Source: Micromonospora sp. CCTCC AA 2012012 (GTDB lineage Bacteria; Actinomycetota; Actinomycetes; Mycobacteriales; Micromonosporaceae). Taken from it: a DNA stretch of 64,000 nt. Numbering within the stretch: the stretch's first letter is position 1; each line of letters starts with the position of its first letter. The translations under genes and the position numbers were made by a program. Under the pieces are notes generated by a model, which saw only the letters and a program-made list of their open reading frames with translations, did no database searches and had not been told where the DNA came from. Below, piece after piece: positions 29,535 through 38,161 of this stretch. The stretch lies in the NCBI RefSeq assembly GCF_040499845.1, contig NZ_CP159342.1:6665217-6729216 (forward strand), written 5' to 3'.

Positions 29535-30865
29535 GTGCCGAGCGCGAGGAGATCGCCGTCGTCGGGGCCGGGCTCGCCGGCTGTCTGCTGGCCTGCTTCC
29601 TGGCCCGGCGCGGCTACCAGGTGGCGCTCTACGAGCGGCGGCCGGACCCGCGTACCGGCACGGTCGAGCGGGGGCGCTCGATCAACCTGGCGCTGTCGGA
29701 GCGGGGGCTCGACGCGCTGCGCCGGATCGGGCTGGACGGGCAGGTGATGGCGGACGCGCTGCCGATGCGCGGCCGGATGATCCACCCGGTGGCGGGGGAG
29801 CCGCAGTTCCAGTCGTACAGCGGGACCGGTGACCGGGCGATCAACTCGATCAGCCGGGGCGCGCTGAACAACGCGCTGCTCACCGCCGCCGCCGCGCTGC
29901 CCGGGGTGCGGATCGCCTTCGACCACCGGCTGGTCGGCCTCGACCCGACCACCGGCGACATGACGTTCGAGACCCCGCAGGGCAAGGTCGCCGAGACCGC
30001 GTCGGTCGTCCTCGGCGCCGACGGCGCCGGCTCCGCGGTGCGCGGGCAGCTCCTCGGGTACGGGGTGCTGACCGAGAGCCTCGACTTCCTCGACTACGGC
30101 TACAAGGAACTCACCATCCCGCCGATCGGTGGCGAGTTCGCCCTCGACCCGGACGCGCTGCACATCTGGCCGCGCGGCACCTCGATGATGATCGCCCTGC
30201 CCAACCCGGACCGGTCGTTCACCTGCACGCTCTTCTGGCCCACCCACGGCACCGCGAGCTTCGCCTCGCTGGGCAGCCCGGCCGCCATCGAGCAGCACTT
30301 CGCCACCCACTACCCGGATTTGCCCCCGCTCGCGCCGAACCTGGTCGACGACTACCAGCACAACCCGGTCGGCGTGCTCGGCACGGTCCGCTGCACGCCG
30401 TGGCAGGTCGACGGGCGGGTGGGCCTGCTCGGCGACGCCGCGCACGCCATCGTCCCGTTCTACGGCCAGGGCGCGAACTGCGCCTTCGAGGACGTGGTCG
30501 AGCTGGACCGCTGCCTGGACGAGTGCGACGACGAGTGGTCGGCGGCGCTGCCGCTGTTCCAGCAGCGCCGGCAGGCCGACGCGGAGGCGATCGCCCGGAT
30601 GGCGCTGGCCAACTTCGTGGAGATGCGCGACAAGGTCGCCTCGCCGGTCTTCCGGACCCGCAAGCGCGTCGAACACGCCCTGGAACGGGCCCTGCCCGGC
30701 CGGTACGTTTCGCAGTACGAGCTGGTGTCCTTCTCCACCACCCCGTACGCCGAGGTGCGCCGCCGGGTGCGCCGGCAGTACCGGGCGGTGGGTGCGGTGG
30801 CGGTGGGTGCGGTGGCCCTGCTGGCCGCCGGCGCGGCGGCGCTCGCCCGAGGGAGGCGCGGATGA
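29531..30865 (+). CDS. kmo: Kynurenine 3-monooxygenase
   Basis: This FAD-dependent hydroxylase converts kynurenine to 3-hydroxykynurenine with NADPH and O2. The FAD-binding motif is AVVGAGLAGCLLACFLARR, followed by RSINLALSERG, a DG motif (LGADGAGSAVR) and the second FAD motif LLGDAAHAIVPFYGQG. The 444-aa protein ends with a basic stretch and an Ala/Val-rich helix (AVAVGAVALLAAGAAALA), a possible C-terminal membrane anchor as in mitochondrial KMO. It overlaps kynU upstream and the dehydrogenase gene downstream by 4 bp each. It is third in the operon. Confidence 0.93.
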   Translation: MSAEREEIAVVGAGLAGCLLACFLARRGYQVALYERRPDPRTGTVERGRSINLALSERGLDALRRIGLDGQVMADALPMRGRMIHPVAGEPQFQSYSGTGDRAINSISRGALNNALLTAAAALPGVRIAFDHRLVGLDPTTGDMTFETPQGKVAETASVVLGADGAGSAVRGQLLGYGVLTESLDFLDYGYKELTIPPIGGEFALDPDALHIWPRGTSMMIALPNPDRSFTCTLFWPTHGTASFASLGSPAAIEQHFATHYPDLPPLAPNLVDDYQHNPVGVLGTVRCTPWQVDGRVGLLGDAAHAIVPFYGQGANCAFEDVVELDRCLDECDDEWSAALPLFQQRRQADAEAIARMALANFVEMRDKVASPVFRTRKRVEHALERALPGRYVSQYELVSFSTTPYAEVRRRVRRQYRAVGAVAVGAVALLAAGAAALARGRRG

Positions 30866-32367
30866 CGCTCTGGGATCCCCGGCTGATGGCCGGGCACGCG
30901 CCCGACGGGCCGGGCCTGCTGCGCAACTTCGTCGGCGGCGAGTTCGTCGCCGACGGGCGCCGCTTCACCAAGCGCAGCCCGGTGACCGGTGAGCCGGTCT
31001 TCGAGGTGGCCGAGGCGTCGTCGTCGGTGGTGGACGACGCGGTGGCGGCGGCCCGGGCCGCGCTGCGCGGGCCGTGGGGCCGGATGGGCGAGCGGGAGCG
31101 CGCCGAGGTGCTGCGCCGGGTCGCCGACGAGCTGGAACGCCGCTTCGACGACCTGGTCGCCGCCGAGGTTGCGGACACCGGCAAGGCCATCTCGCAGGCC
31201 CGCACCCTGGACATCCCGCGCGGCGCGGCCAACTTCCGGGCGTTCGCCGAGATCGTGGCGACCGCGCCGACCGAGTCGTTCACCACGGTCACCCCGACCG
31301 GTGGGCGGGCGCTCAACTACGCGGTCCGCAAGCCGGTCGGCGTGGTCGCCGTCATCGTGCCGTGGAACCTGCCGCTGCTGCTGCTCACCTGGAAGGTCGC
31401 CCCGGCGCTGGCCTGCGGCAACGCCGTGGTGGTGAAGCCCAGCGAGGAGACCCCGGCGTCGGCGACGCTGCTGGCCGAGGTGATGGCCGCCGCGGGCGTA
31501 CCGGACGGGGTGTTCAACCTGGTGCACGGCTTCGGGCCGGACTCGGCGGGGGAGTTCCTCACCCGGCACCCGGGCGTCGACGCGATCACCTTCACCGGGG
31601 AGTCGGCCACCGGCAGCGCCATCATGCGCGCCGCCGCCGACGGGGTGAAGGCGGTCAGCTTCGAGCTGGGCGGCAAGAACGCGGGGCTGGTCTTCGCCGA
31701 CGCCGACCTGGACGCGGCGGTCGCCGGTTCGGTCCGCTCCAGCTTCACCAACGGTGGTCAGGTCTGCCTCTGCACCGAGCGGATCTATGTCCAGCGGCCG
31801 GTCTTCGAGGAGTTCACCGCGCGGCTGGCGAAGCGGGCCGGTGAGCTGGCGTACGGCTGGCCCGCCGACGAGGCCACGGTGAACATGCCGCTGATCTCGC
31901 ACACCCACCGGGACAAGGTCCTCGGCCACTACGACCTGGCCCGCGCCGAGGGCGCCGAGATGCTGGCCGGGGGTGGGGTGCCGCGCTTCGGCGACGCCCG
32001 GGACGGCGGCGCGTACGTGCAGCCGACCGTGTTGACCGGGCTGGGCCCGGACGCCCGCACCAACACCGAGGAGATCTTCGGCCCCGTCGTGCACGTCGCC
32101 CCCTTCGACGACGAGGACGAGGCGTACGCGCTGGCCAACGGCACCGAGTACGGCCTGGCGGCGACGGTCTGGACCCGGGACGTGGGTCGGGCGCACCGGG
32201 CCGGAGCCCGGCTGGACGCCGGCATCGTCTGGGTCAACACCTGGTTCCTGCGGGACCTGCGCACCCCGTTCGGCGGGGTGAAGGCCTCCGGCATCGGCCG
32301 GGAGGGCGGCGTGCACTCGCTCGACTTCTATTCCGAACTCACCAACGTCTGCGTGGACCTGTCATGA
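30862..32367 (+). CDS. 2-Aminomuconate-6-semialdehyde dehydrogenase
   Basis: This aldehyde dehydrogenase family enzyme oxidises 2-aminomuconate semialdehyde to 2-aminomuconate with NAD. The 501-aa protein shows the family motifs VIVPWNLPLLLLTWKVAPAL, FTGESATGS, the catalytic Glu in FELGGKNAGLV and catalytic Cys in NGGQVCLCTERI, and EEIFGPVVHV near the C-terminus. Assignment to this substrate rests on the operon: kynurenine-pathway enzymes are on both sides. A hydroxymuconate-semialdehyde dehydrogenase is the closest alternative. ATG 30862 overlaps the kmo stop by 4 bp. Confidence 0.9.
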   Translation: MTLWDPRLMAGHAPDGPGLLRNFVGGEFVADGRRFTKRSPVTGEPVFEVAEASSSVVDDAVAAARAALRGPWGRMGERERAEVLRRVADELERRFDDLVAAEVADTGKAISQARTLDIPRGAANFRAFAEIVATAPTESFTTVTPTGGRALNYAVRKPVGVVAVIVPWNLPLLLLTWKVAPALACGNAVVVKPSEETPASATLLAEVMAAAGVPDGVFNLVHGFGPDSAGEFLTRHPGVDAITFTGESATGSAIMRAAADGVKAVSFELGGKNAGLVFADADLDAAVAGSVRSSFTNGGQVCLCTERIYVQRPVFEEFTARLAKRAGELAYGWPADEATVNMPLISHTHRDKVLGHYDLARAEGAEMLAGGGVPRFGDARDGGAYVQPTVLTGLGPDARTNTEEIFGPVVHVAPFDDEDEAYALANGTEYGLAATVWTRDVGRAHRAGARLDAGIVWVNTWFLRDLRTPFGGVKASGIGREGGVHSLDFYSELTNVCVDLS

Positions 32368-32393
32368 GCGAGCGCAGCGAACGAAGCGTCAGG
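32364..32393 (+). repeat. Short 'MSERSERS' start-codon repeat
   Basis: ATGAGCGAGCGCAGCGAACG followed by AAGCGTCAGG encodes [11 protein letters not shown]. It sits exactly at the ATGA overlap of two genes and supplies a new start codon ahead of the native start (32400). The same sequence style is, from memory, common at gene starts in this genus. A looser related stretch is seen at 11439 (GTGAGCGGGGCAGCGAACCC). Confidence 0.5.
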
Positions 32394-33194
32394 CAGAGCA
32401 TGATCGACATCGAAGCGGCGGCGCGGGAGCTGGCCGGGGCGCGGGAGGGCGGCAAGCCCTGCCCGCCGCTGCGCGGGCGGCTGCTGCCCGAGGGGGACGT
32501 CGAGTCGGCGTACCGGGTGCAGCAGCGCCAGGCGCAGGACTGGTGGGACCGGGGCGAACGCCGGGTGGGCGCGAAGATCGGGCTCACCTCCCGGGTGGTG
32601 CAGGAGAACTTCGGCGTCTACCAGCCGGACTTCGGCGTCCTCACCGACGTCATGGCGGTCGGCGACGGCGTCGAGGTGCCGATCGACCGGCTGCTCCAAC
32701 CCCGGGTGGAGGCGGAGATCGCCTTCGTGCTCGGCGCGGACCTGACCGACGAGCGGGTCACCACCGTCGACCTCATCCGGGCCGTCGACCACGTGCTGCC
32801 CGCCATCGAGATCGTCGACTCGCGGATCGCCGGCTGGGACATCTCCATCGTGGACACCATCGCGGACAACGCCTCCAGCGGCCTCTTCGTGCTCGGCACC
32901 ACGCCGCGCCGGCTCGCCGACGTGGACCTGCGGCTGGCCGGGATGGTGCTGGAACACGCCGGGGAGCCGGTCTCGGTGGGCGCCGGGGCGGCCTGCCTGG
33001 GCAACCCGCTGCACGCGCTGGAGTGGCTGGTCGGCACCATGGCCCGCGCCGGTGACCCGTTGCGCGCCGGTGACGTGGTGCTCTCCGGGGCGCTCGGCCC
33101 GATGGTCCCGGTGACGCCGGGCGCCGCGTACGAGGCGCGGATCTCCGGGCTCGGCTCGGTGCGGACCTGTTTCAGCACGGGGAGCGACCGGTGA
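32364..33194 (+). CDS. 2-Keto-4-pentenoate hydratase (DmpE/MhpD type)
   Basis: This metal-dependent enzyme of the fumarylacetoacetase-like superfamily hydrates 2-hydroxypenta-2,4-dienoate to 4-hydroxy-2-oxovalerate. Typical motifs are [52 protein letters not shown] and [13 protein letters not shown]. The first 13 codons ([12 protein letters not shown]) come from a short repeat; an ATG at 32400 gives the natural N-terminus. The stop overlaps the aldehyde dehydrogenase gene. Its place before the dehydrogenase and aldolase matches the dmpEFGH order, which distinguishes it from the decarboxylase. Confidence 0.85.
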   Translation: MSERSERSVRQSMIDIEAAARELAGAREGGKPCPPLRGRLLPEGDVESAYRVQQRQAQDWWDRGERRVGAKIGLTSRVVQENFGVYQPDFGVLTDVMAVGDGVEVPIDRLLQPRVEAEIAFVLGADLTDERVTTVDLIRAVDHVLPAIEIVDSRIAGWDISIVDTIADNASSGLFVLGTTPRRLADVDLRLAGMVLEHAGEPVSVGAGAACLGNPLHALEWLVGTMARAGDPLRAGDVVLSGALGPMVPVTPGAAYEARISGLGSVRTCFSTGSDR

Positions 33195-34123
33195 GCGTCG
33201 GCGTGGCGGTGCTCGGGTCCGGCAACATCGGCACCGACCTGATGATCAAGGTGCTGCGGCTCAGTGACCGGCTGCGGATGGTGGCGATGGCCGGCATCGA
33301 CCCGGACTCCGACGGGCTGGCGCGGGCCCGGCGGCTCGGCGTGGCCACCACCGCCGACGGTGTGGACGGCCTGGTGGCGATGCCCGAGTTCGCCGACGTC
33401 GAGCTGGTCTTCGACGCCACCTCGGCCGGCGCGCACCGGCGGCACTTCGAGGTGCTGCGCGCGCACGGCCGGACGGTGGTGGACCTGACCCCGGCCGCGA
33501 TCGGCCCGTACGTGGTGCCGCCGGTCAACCTGGACGAACACCTCCACGAGGCATGCGTCAACATGGTGACCTGCGGCGGGCAGGCGACCGTGCCGATCGT
33601 CGCCGCCGTCGGCCGGGTCACGCCCGTGGCGTACGGGGAGATCGTCGCCTCGATCGCGTCGAGGTCCGCCGGGCCGGGCACCCGGGCCAACATCGACGAG
33701 TTCACCGAGACCACCGCCCGGGCCATCGAGGTGGTCGGCGGCGCGGGCCGCGGCAAGGCGATCATCGTGCTGAACCCGGCCGACCCGCCGCTGCTGATGC
33801 GGGACACCGTCTACTGCCTCTGCCCGGACGCCGACGCCGACCGCGCCGCCATCGCCGCCTCGGTGACAGACATGGTGCAGACCGTGCAGGAGTACGTGCC
33901 GGGCTACCGGCTCAAGCAGGACGTGCAGTTCGACCGGGTGGACACGTACGTGCCGACGCTGGGGCGGCACCTGACCGGGCTCCAGGTGTCGGTGTTCCTG
34001 GAGGTCTCCGGCGCGGGGCACTACCTGCCCGCGTACGCCGGGAACCTGGACATCATGACCTCGGCCGCGCTGCGCACCGCGGAACGCCTGGTCGCCCTGC
34101 GCACCAAGGGGGTACCGGCATGA
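33191..34123 (+). CDS. Acetaldehyde dehydrogenase (acylating, DmpF type)
   Basis: It converts acetaldehyde plus CoA to acetyl-CoA with NAD, the last step of the lower meta pathway. The 310-aa protein begins with the Rossmann motif [13 protein letters not shown]. The catalytic Cys is in [14 protein letters not shown] and the C-terminal part includes [43 protein letters not shown] (cited by its ends only). It normally forms a complex with the aldolase encoded next, channelling acetaldehyde directly. GTG 33191 overlaps the upstream stop; the downstream gene overlaps by 4 bp. Confidence 0.93.
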   Translation: MSVGVAVLGSGNIGTDLMIKVLRLSDRLRMVAMAGIDPDSDGLARARRLGVATTADGVDGLVAMPEFADVELVFDATSAGAHRRHFEVLRAHGRTVVDLTPAAIGPYVVPPVNLDEHLHEACVNMVTCGGQATVPIVAAVGRVTPVAYGEIVASIASRSAGPGTRANIDEFTETTARAIEVVGGAGRGKAIIVLNPADPPLLMRDTVYCLCPDADADRAAIAASVTDMVQTVQEYVPGYRLKQDVQFDRVDTYVPTLGRHLTGLQVSVFLEVSGAGHYLPAYAGNLDIMTSAALRTAERLVALRTKGVPA

Positions 34124-35175
34124 CGGACCTCTACCTCCAGGACGTCACGCTGCGCGACGGCATGCACGCCGTCGCCCACCGCTACACCGTCGACCAGGTA
34201 CGCATCATCGCTGCCGCGCTGGACGCGGCCGGGGTGGCCGCCATCGAGGTGGCGCACGGCGACGGCCTGGCCGGCTCCAGCGTCAACTACGGCCACGGCG
34301 CGGCGAGTGACGCCGACTGGATCTCCGCCGCCGCCGAGGTGCTGACGACCGCGAAGCTCACCACCCTGCTGCTGCCCGGCATCGGCACCGTCGCCGACCT
34401 GCGGGCGGCGCAGGCGCTCGGGGTGACCAGCGTCCGGATCGCCACCCACTGCACCGAGGCGGACATCTCCGCCCAGCACATCTCCTGGGCCCGGGAGAAC
34501 GGCATGGACGTCTCCGGGTTCCTGATGATGTCGCACATGGTCGACCCGGCCGGGCTGGCCGCCCAGGCGAAACTGATGGAGTCGTACGGGGCGCACTGCG
34601 TCTACGTCACCGACTCCGGCGGCCGGCTGCTGATGTCCGACGTGGCGGAGCGGGTCGACGCGTACCGGCAGGTGCTGGAGCCGGAGACGCAGATCGGCAT
34701 CCACGCCCACCACAACCTGTCGCTCGGGGTGGCCAACAGCGTCGTCGCCGTCGAGCACGGCCGGATCCTCGGCGCCGGGCCGCTCGGCTCCCCGTCGGGG
34801 CGTACGGTCCGGGTGGACGCCTCGCTGGCCGGGATGGGCGCGGGCGCGGGCAACGCCCCGCTGGAGGTCTTCGTCGCCGTCGCCGAGCTGCACGGCTGGC
34901 GGCACGGCTGCGACGTGTTCGCGCTGATGGACGCGGCCGACGAGATCGTCCGCCCGCTCCAGGACCGGCCGGTCCAGGTCGACCGGGAGACGCTCTCCCT
35001 CGGGTACGCGGGCGTCTATTCCAGCTTCCTCCGGCACGCCGAACGCGCCTCCGCGAAGTACGGCGTCGACGTCCGCTCGATCCTCGTCGAGCTGGGCCGG
35101 CGCCGGATGGTCGGTGGCCAGGAGGACATGATCGTGGACGTGGCGTTGGACCTCGCCGGTAAGGAGACCTCATGA
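34120..35175 (+). CDS. 4-Hydroxy-2-oxovalerate aldolase (DmpG type)
   Basis: This divalent-metal aldolase of the HMGL-like family splits 4-hydroxy-2-oxovalerate into pyruvate and acetaldehyde. The 351-aa protein opens [17 protein letters not shown] (metal Asp, catalytic His), and shows [29 protein letters not shown] and [16 protein letters not shown] with two metal-binding His residues. The C-terminal dimerisation segment ends AGKETS. It is expected to partner the upstream acetaldehyde dehydrogenase. Start and stop both overlap neighbours by 4 bp. Confidence 0.94.
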   Translation: MTDLYLQDVTLRDGMHAVAHRYTVDQVRIIAAALDAAGVAAIEVAHGDGLAGSSVNYGHGAASDADWISAAAEVLTTAKLTTLLLPGIGTVADLRAAQALGVTSVRIATHCTEADISAQHISWARENGMDVSGFLMMSHMVDPAGLAAQAKLMESYGAHCVYVTDSGGRLLMSDVAERVDAYRQVLEPETQIGIHAHHNLSLGVANSVVAVEHGRILGAGPLGSPSGRTVRVDASLAGMGAGAGNAPLEVFVAVAELHGWRHGCDVFALMDAADEIVRPLQDRPVQVDRETLSLGYAGVYSSFLRHAERASAKYGVDVRSILVELGRRRMVGGQEDMIVDVALDLAGKETS

Positions 35176-35945
35176 TCGGGCCGGACATCGCCGGGATCGC
35201 CGAGAAGCTGGGCGCGGCGGCCGACACCGCCACCGCCATCCCGCAGGTCGCCGCCGAGACCGGTCTGGACGTCGACGCCGCGTACGCGGTGCAGACCGCG
35301 CTGGTGCAGCGCCGCCTCGACCGGGGCGAGCGGCTGGTCGGGCTGAAGATGGGGCTGACCAGCAGGGCGAAGATGGCCCAGGTCGGGGTGGACGAGGTGA
35401 TCTGGGGCCGGCTCACCGACGTGATGCGGGTCCCCGACGGCGGCAGCGTCGATGTCGGCGACTTCATCCACCCCCGGGTCGAGCCGGAGGTGGCGTTCCT
35501 GCTGGACCGGCTCCCCGAGCCCGGTGAACCGGTCGGTGCCTTCGCCGACGCGGTCCGGGCGGTGGCCCCGGCGATCGAGCTGATCGACTCCCGGTACGCC
35601 AACTTCACCTTCTCCCTGCCGGACGTGGTCGCCGACAACACCTCGGCCGCCGCGTTCGTGGTGGGACCGTGGTCGCCGGTGCCGGACGGGTTGGAGAACC
35701 TGGGCGTACTGCTGGAGATCGACGGTCGGGTCGCGCAGGTCGGCTCGACGGCGGCGATCCTCGGCGACCCGCGCCGCGCACTCGACGAGGGCATCCGGCT
35801 GGCCGGTCGGCACGGCGTCCGGCTCCGCGAGGGCTGGATCTTCCTGGCTGGTGCCGCCACGGCCGCCGTCCCGCTGCGCCCCGGCGCGCACGTCCGGGCC
35901 GTGGTCGAGAAGCTCGGCACCGCCGCGCTCCGGGCCGCCTCGTGA
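35172..35945 (+). CDS. 4-Oxalocrotonate decarboxylase (DmpH type)
   Basis: This fumarylacetoacetase-superfamily enzyme (257 aa) decarboxylates 4-oxalocrotonate to 2-hydroxypenta-2,4-dienoate. Motifs are [44 protein letters not shown] and [14 protein letters not shown]. It is a paralogue of the hydratase encoded earlier in the operon; the assignment of the two follows the dmpE-F-G-H order. DmpE and DmpH form a complex, so co-transcription is expected. The stop overlaps the RidA-like gene by 4 bp. Confidence 0.85.
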   Translation: MIGPDIAGIAEKLGAAADTATAIPQVAAETGLDVDAAYAVQTALVQRRLDRGERLVGLKMGLTSRAKMAQVGVDEVIWGRLTDVMRVPDGGSVDVGDFIHPRVEPEVAFLLDRLPEPGEPVGAFADAVRAVAPAIELIDSRYANFTFSLPDVVADNTSAAAFVVGPWSPVPDGLENLGVLLEIDGRVAQVGSTAAILGDPRRALDEGIRLAGRHGVRLREGWIFLAGAATAAVPLRPGAHVRAVVEKLGTAALRAAS

Positions 35946-35995
35946 GCGCGAGGAGTGAGCCGGGGTCGCGAGCCCCGCAGTCGCGGACCGAAGGG
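35942..35995 (+). repeat. Dispersed in-frame repeat, copy 2 (start of RidA-like gene)
   Basis: GTGAGCGCGAGGAGTGAGCC and following bases match 29304-29357 at about 48 of 54 positions, in the same reading phase. Here it supplies the GTG start codon and the first 18-20 residues. Confidence 0.8.
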
Positions 35996-36421
35996 CGTCC
36001 GACCGGGCGGGTGGTGGCCGGGAAGGCCGTGCCGCGCGGGGCGTTCCCGCACGTCAAGGTCGCGGGCGGCTTCGTCTTCGTCTCCGGTACGTCGTCCCGC
36101 CGGCCGGACAACACCTTCGCCGGCGTCGCGGTGGACGAGTTCGGGACCACCGACCTCGACATCCGGGAGCAGACCCGGGCGGTCATCGGCAACATCGGTG
36201 ACCTGCTGCGCGCGGTCGGCGCGGACCTGGCGGACCTGGTGCAGGTGACGTCCTACCTGGTCAACATGAACGACTTCGGTGGTTACAACGAGGTGTGGTC
36301 GGAGTTCTTCGACGCGTCCGGGCCGACCCGGACGACGGTGGCGGTGCACCAGCTGCCGCACCCGCACCTGCTGATCGAGATGCAGGCCGTGGCCCTTCTT
36401 CCGTCGGGAGGTCAGTCGTGA
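35942..36421 (+). CDS. RidA-family 2-aminomuconate deaminase with repeat-derived N-terminus
   Basis: The RidA/YjgF-fold protein (159 aa) is placed where 2-aminomuconate deaminase is needed to give 4-oxalocrotonate and ammonia. Residues 1-20 ([17 protein letters not shown]) derive from the same repeat that is inserted in kynU. The RidA domain begins near [20 protein letters not shown] and shows [12 protein letters not shown] and [21 protein letters not shown]; the Arg of the RidA active site lies in [16 protein letters not shown] 35942 overlaps the upstream stop; a GTG start near residue 24 would give an ordinary RidA protein. Confidence 0.82.
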   Translation: MSARSEPGSRAPQSRTEGRPTGRVVAGKAVPRGAFPHVKVAGGFVFVSGTSSRRPDNTFAGVAVDEFGTTDLDIREQTRAVIGNIGDLLRAVGADLADLVQVTSYLVNMNDFGGYNEVWSEFFDASGPTRTTVAVHQLPHPHLLIEMQAVALLPSGGQS

Positions 36422-36942
36422 GTGAGATCGCCGAGCCGTTCAGTTTCCCCGGGTGGATCGCGGAGAACCAGCACCTGCTGAAGCCGCCGGTGGGCAACAG
36501 GGAGATGTTCCCCGGCGGGGACGACTTCATCGTGATGGTGGTGGGCGGGCCGAACCAGCGCACCGACTTCCACGTCGACCCGTACGAGGAGTTCTTCTAT
36601 CAGGTCAAGGGCAACATGCACATCAACCTGATGACGCCTGCGGGGCCGCGTACGGTGCACGTGCGCGAGGGTCAGATGTGGATGCTGCCGCGCAACACCC
36701 CGCACTCGCCGCAGCGGCCGGAGGCTGGCTCGATCGGCGTGGTGGTGGAACGGGTCCGCGAGGAGGGCACGCTGGAGAAGTTCCGGTGGTACTGCCCCGA
36801 GTGCGGGCACCAGGTGCACGAGGTGGAACTCCAGGTCCGCGACATCGCCGCCGACCTGCCGCCGGTGTTCCAGGCGTTCTACGGCGACGAGCAGGCGCGC
36901 ACCTGCGAGCGGTGCGGCGCGCTGCACCCGGGCAAGGGCTGA
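36418..36942 (+). CDS. 3-Hydroxyanthranilate 3,4-dioxygenase
   Basis: This cupin Fe(II) dioxygenase opens the ring of 3-hydroxyanthranilate to 2-amino-3-carboxymuconate semialdehyde. Metal ligands His52, Glu58 ([13 protein letters not shown]) and His96 ([12 protein letters not shown]) are in place, and Arg48 (GGPNQR) and Arg100 (QRP) fit the substrate pocket. The C-terminal rubredoxin-like zinc site CPECGH...CERCGALHP is the bacterial type. It is 174 aa. GTG 36418 overlaps the deaminase stop; the gene ends TGATG shared with the next start. Confidence 0.93.
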   Translation: MSEIAEPFSFPGWIAENQHLLKPPVGNREMFPGGDDFIVMVVGGPNQRTDFHVDPYEEFFYQVKGNMHINLMTPAGPRTVHVREGQMWMLPRNTPHSPQRPEAGSIGVVVERVREEGTLEKFRWYCPECGHQVHEVELQVRDIAADLPPVFQAFYGDEQARTCERCGALHPGKG

Positions 36943-37943
36943 TGGGGACACCCGTCGTCGACGTGCACACGCACGTCGTACCCAAGGGATGGCCGGACCT
37001 CGGCGCGGCGTGCGGCGGGTCCGGCTGGCCCTGGTTGCGGGTCGACTCCGAACGCGCCGCCATGATCATGGTGGGAAAGACGGAGTTCCGGCCGGTCGGC
37101 GCGGAGTGCTGGGACGCGCCCACCCGGCTGGCCGACATGGCCGCCGACGGCGTCGACGTGCAGGTGGTCTCGCCGACGCCGGTCTTCTTCTCCTACGACC
37201 GCGCTAGTGACCAGGCGGCGAAGGTGGCGCGGATCTTCAACGACCTGGCGCTGGAGGTGACGGCGGCCGGCGGTGACCGCCTGGTGCCGTTCTGCCAGGT
37301 CCCGTTGCAGGATCCCGACCTGGCCTGCGCGGAGCTGGACCGCTGCCTGGCCGCCGGGCACGCCGGTGTGGAGATCGGCAACCACGTCGGCGACCGCGAC
37401 CTGGACGACGCGGGCATCGTGCAGTTCCTGACCCACTGCGCCGAGGTCGGCGCCCCGGTCTTCGTGCACCCGTGGGACATGCCGGGCGGGCCCCGACTGG
37501 ACCGGTGGATGGCCCGCTGGCTGGCCGGGATGCCCGCCGAGACCCACCTGTCGGTGCTCGCCCTGATCCTCGGCGGGGTCTTCGACCGGGTGCCGGAGAG
37601 CCTGCGGATCTGCTTCGCGCACGGCGGCGGCAGCTTCCCGTTCTGGCTGGGGCGGGCCGACAACGCCTGGCACCGCCGCGGCGACCTGGTACGCGGCGCC
37701 TCCACCGCCCCGCCCAGCTCCTACGTCGACCGGTTCAGCGTGGACTCGGTGGTCTTCGCGCCCGCCGCGCTGCGGCTGCTGGTCGACACGATGGGGGTCG
37801 ACCGGGTCATGGTCGGCAGCGACTACCCGTACCCGCTGGGGGAGCGGCCGGTCGGGCGGGTGGTCCGGGACGCCGACTTCCTCACCGCCGACCAGCGCGA
37901 CAAACTGCTGGGCGGCAACGCCCTGCGCTTCCTGCACGCCTGA
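36942..37943 (+). CDS. 2-Amino-3-carboxymuconate-6-semialdehyde decarboxylase (ACMSD)
   Basis: This amidohydrolase-superfamily zinc enzyme removes CO2 from ACMS to give 2-aminomuconate semialdehyde, steering flux away from quinolinate/NAD. Residues His9 and His11 (VDVHTHVVP) match the family's metal His pair. Others are in FVHPWDMPGG (His), CFAHGGGSF (His) and MVGSDYPYPLGE (Asp). The 333-aa length and collinearity with Pseudomonas ACMSD are good. It is the last gene of the operon, followed by a long palindrome. Confidence 0.93.
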   Translation: MGTPVVDVHTHVVPKGWPDLGAACGGSGWPWLRVDSERAAMIMVGKTEFRPVGAECWDAPTRLADMAADGVDVQVVSPTPVFFSYDRASDQAAKVARIFNDLALEVTAAGGDRLVPFCQVPLQDPDLACAELDRCLAAGHAGVEIGNHVGDRDLDDAGIVQFLTHCAEVGAPVFVHPWDMPGGPRLDRWMARWLAGMPAETHLSVLALILGGVFDRVPESLRICFAHGGGSFPFWLGRADNAWHRRGDLVRGASTAPPSSYVDRFSVDSVVFAPAALRLLVDTMGVDRVMVGSDYPYPLGERPVGRVVRDADFLTADQRDKLLGGNALRFLHA

Positions 37944-37981
37944 TCCTGCCGGCCGCCATCGGCCTGACACTCCTCGCCCGG

Positions 37982-38056
37982 CGCCTTTGCTCTGCTGCAG
38001 CCACCGCAACACTGGGAGCGGTTCCGTGTTGCGTGGGTTGCAGCAGAGCAAAGGCG
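37982..38056. repeat. Long imperfect palindrome after the kynurenine operon
   Basis: Arms CGCCTTTGCTCTGCTGCA (37982-37999) and TGCAGCAGAGCAAAGGCG (38039-38056) are perfect, and a second inner stem CGCAACAC/GTGTTGCG follows. It separates the operon from the convergent hydrolase gene and is probably a bidirectional terminator. Its arm sequence, rich in CTCTGCTG, resembles an intergenic repeat recalled from this genus. The rest of the 37944-38161 gap shows nothing else. Confidence 0.7.
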
Positions 38057-38161
38057 GCGCGGAGCGGTCGACCGGGCTCGTGGTCCGGGTTCCGGGAGTT
38101 CGACCGTCCGGCGGACGCTCCGCGCTCCGGGCAGCGCGAGGCGTCCGACCGGGTCGGGAGG

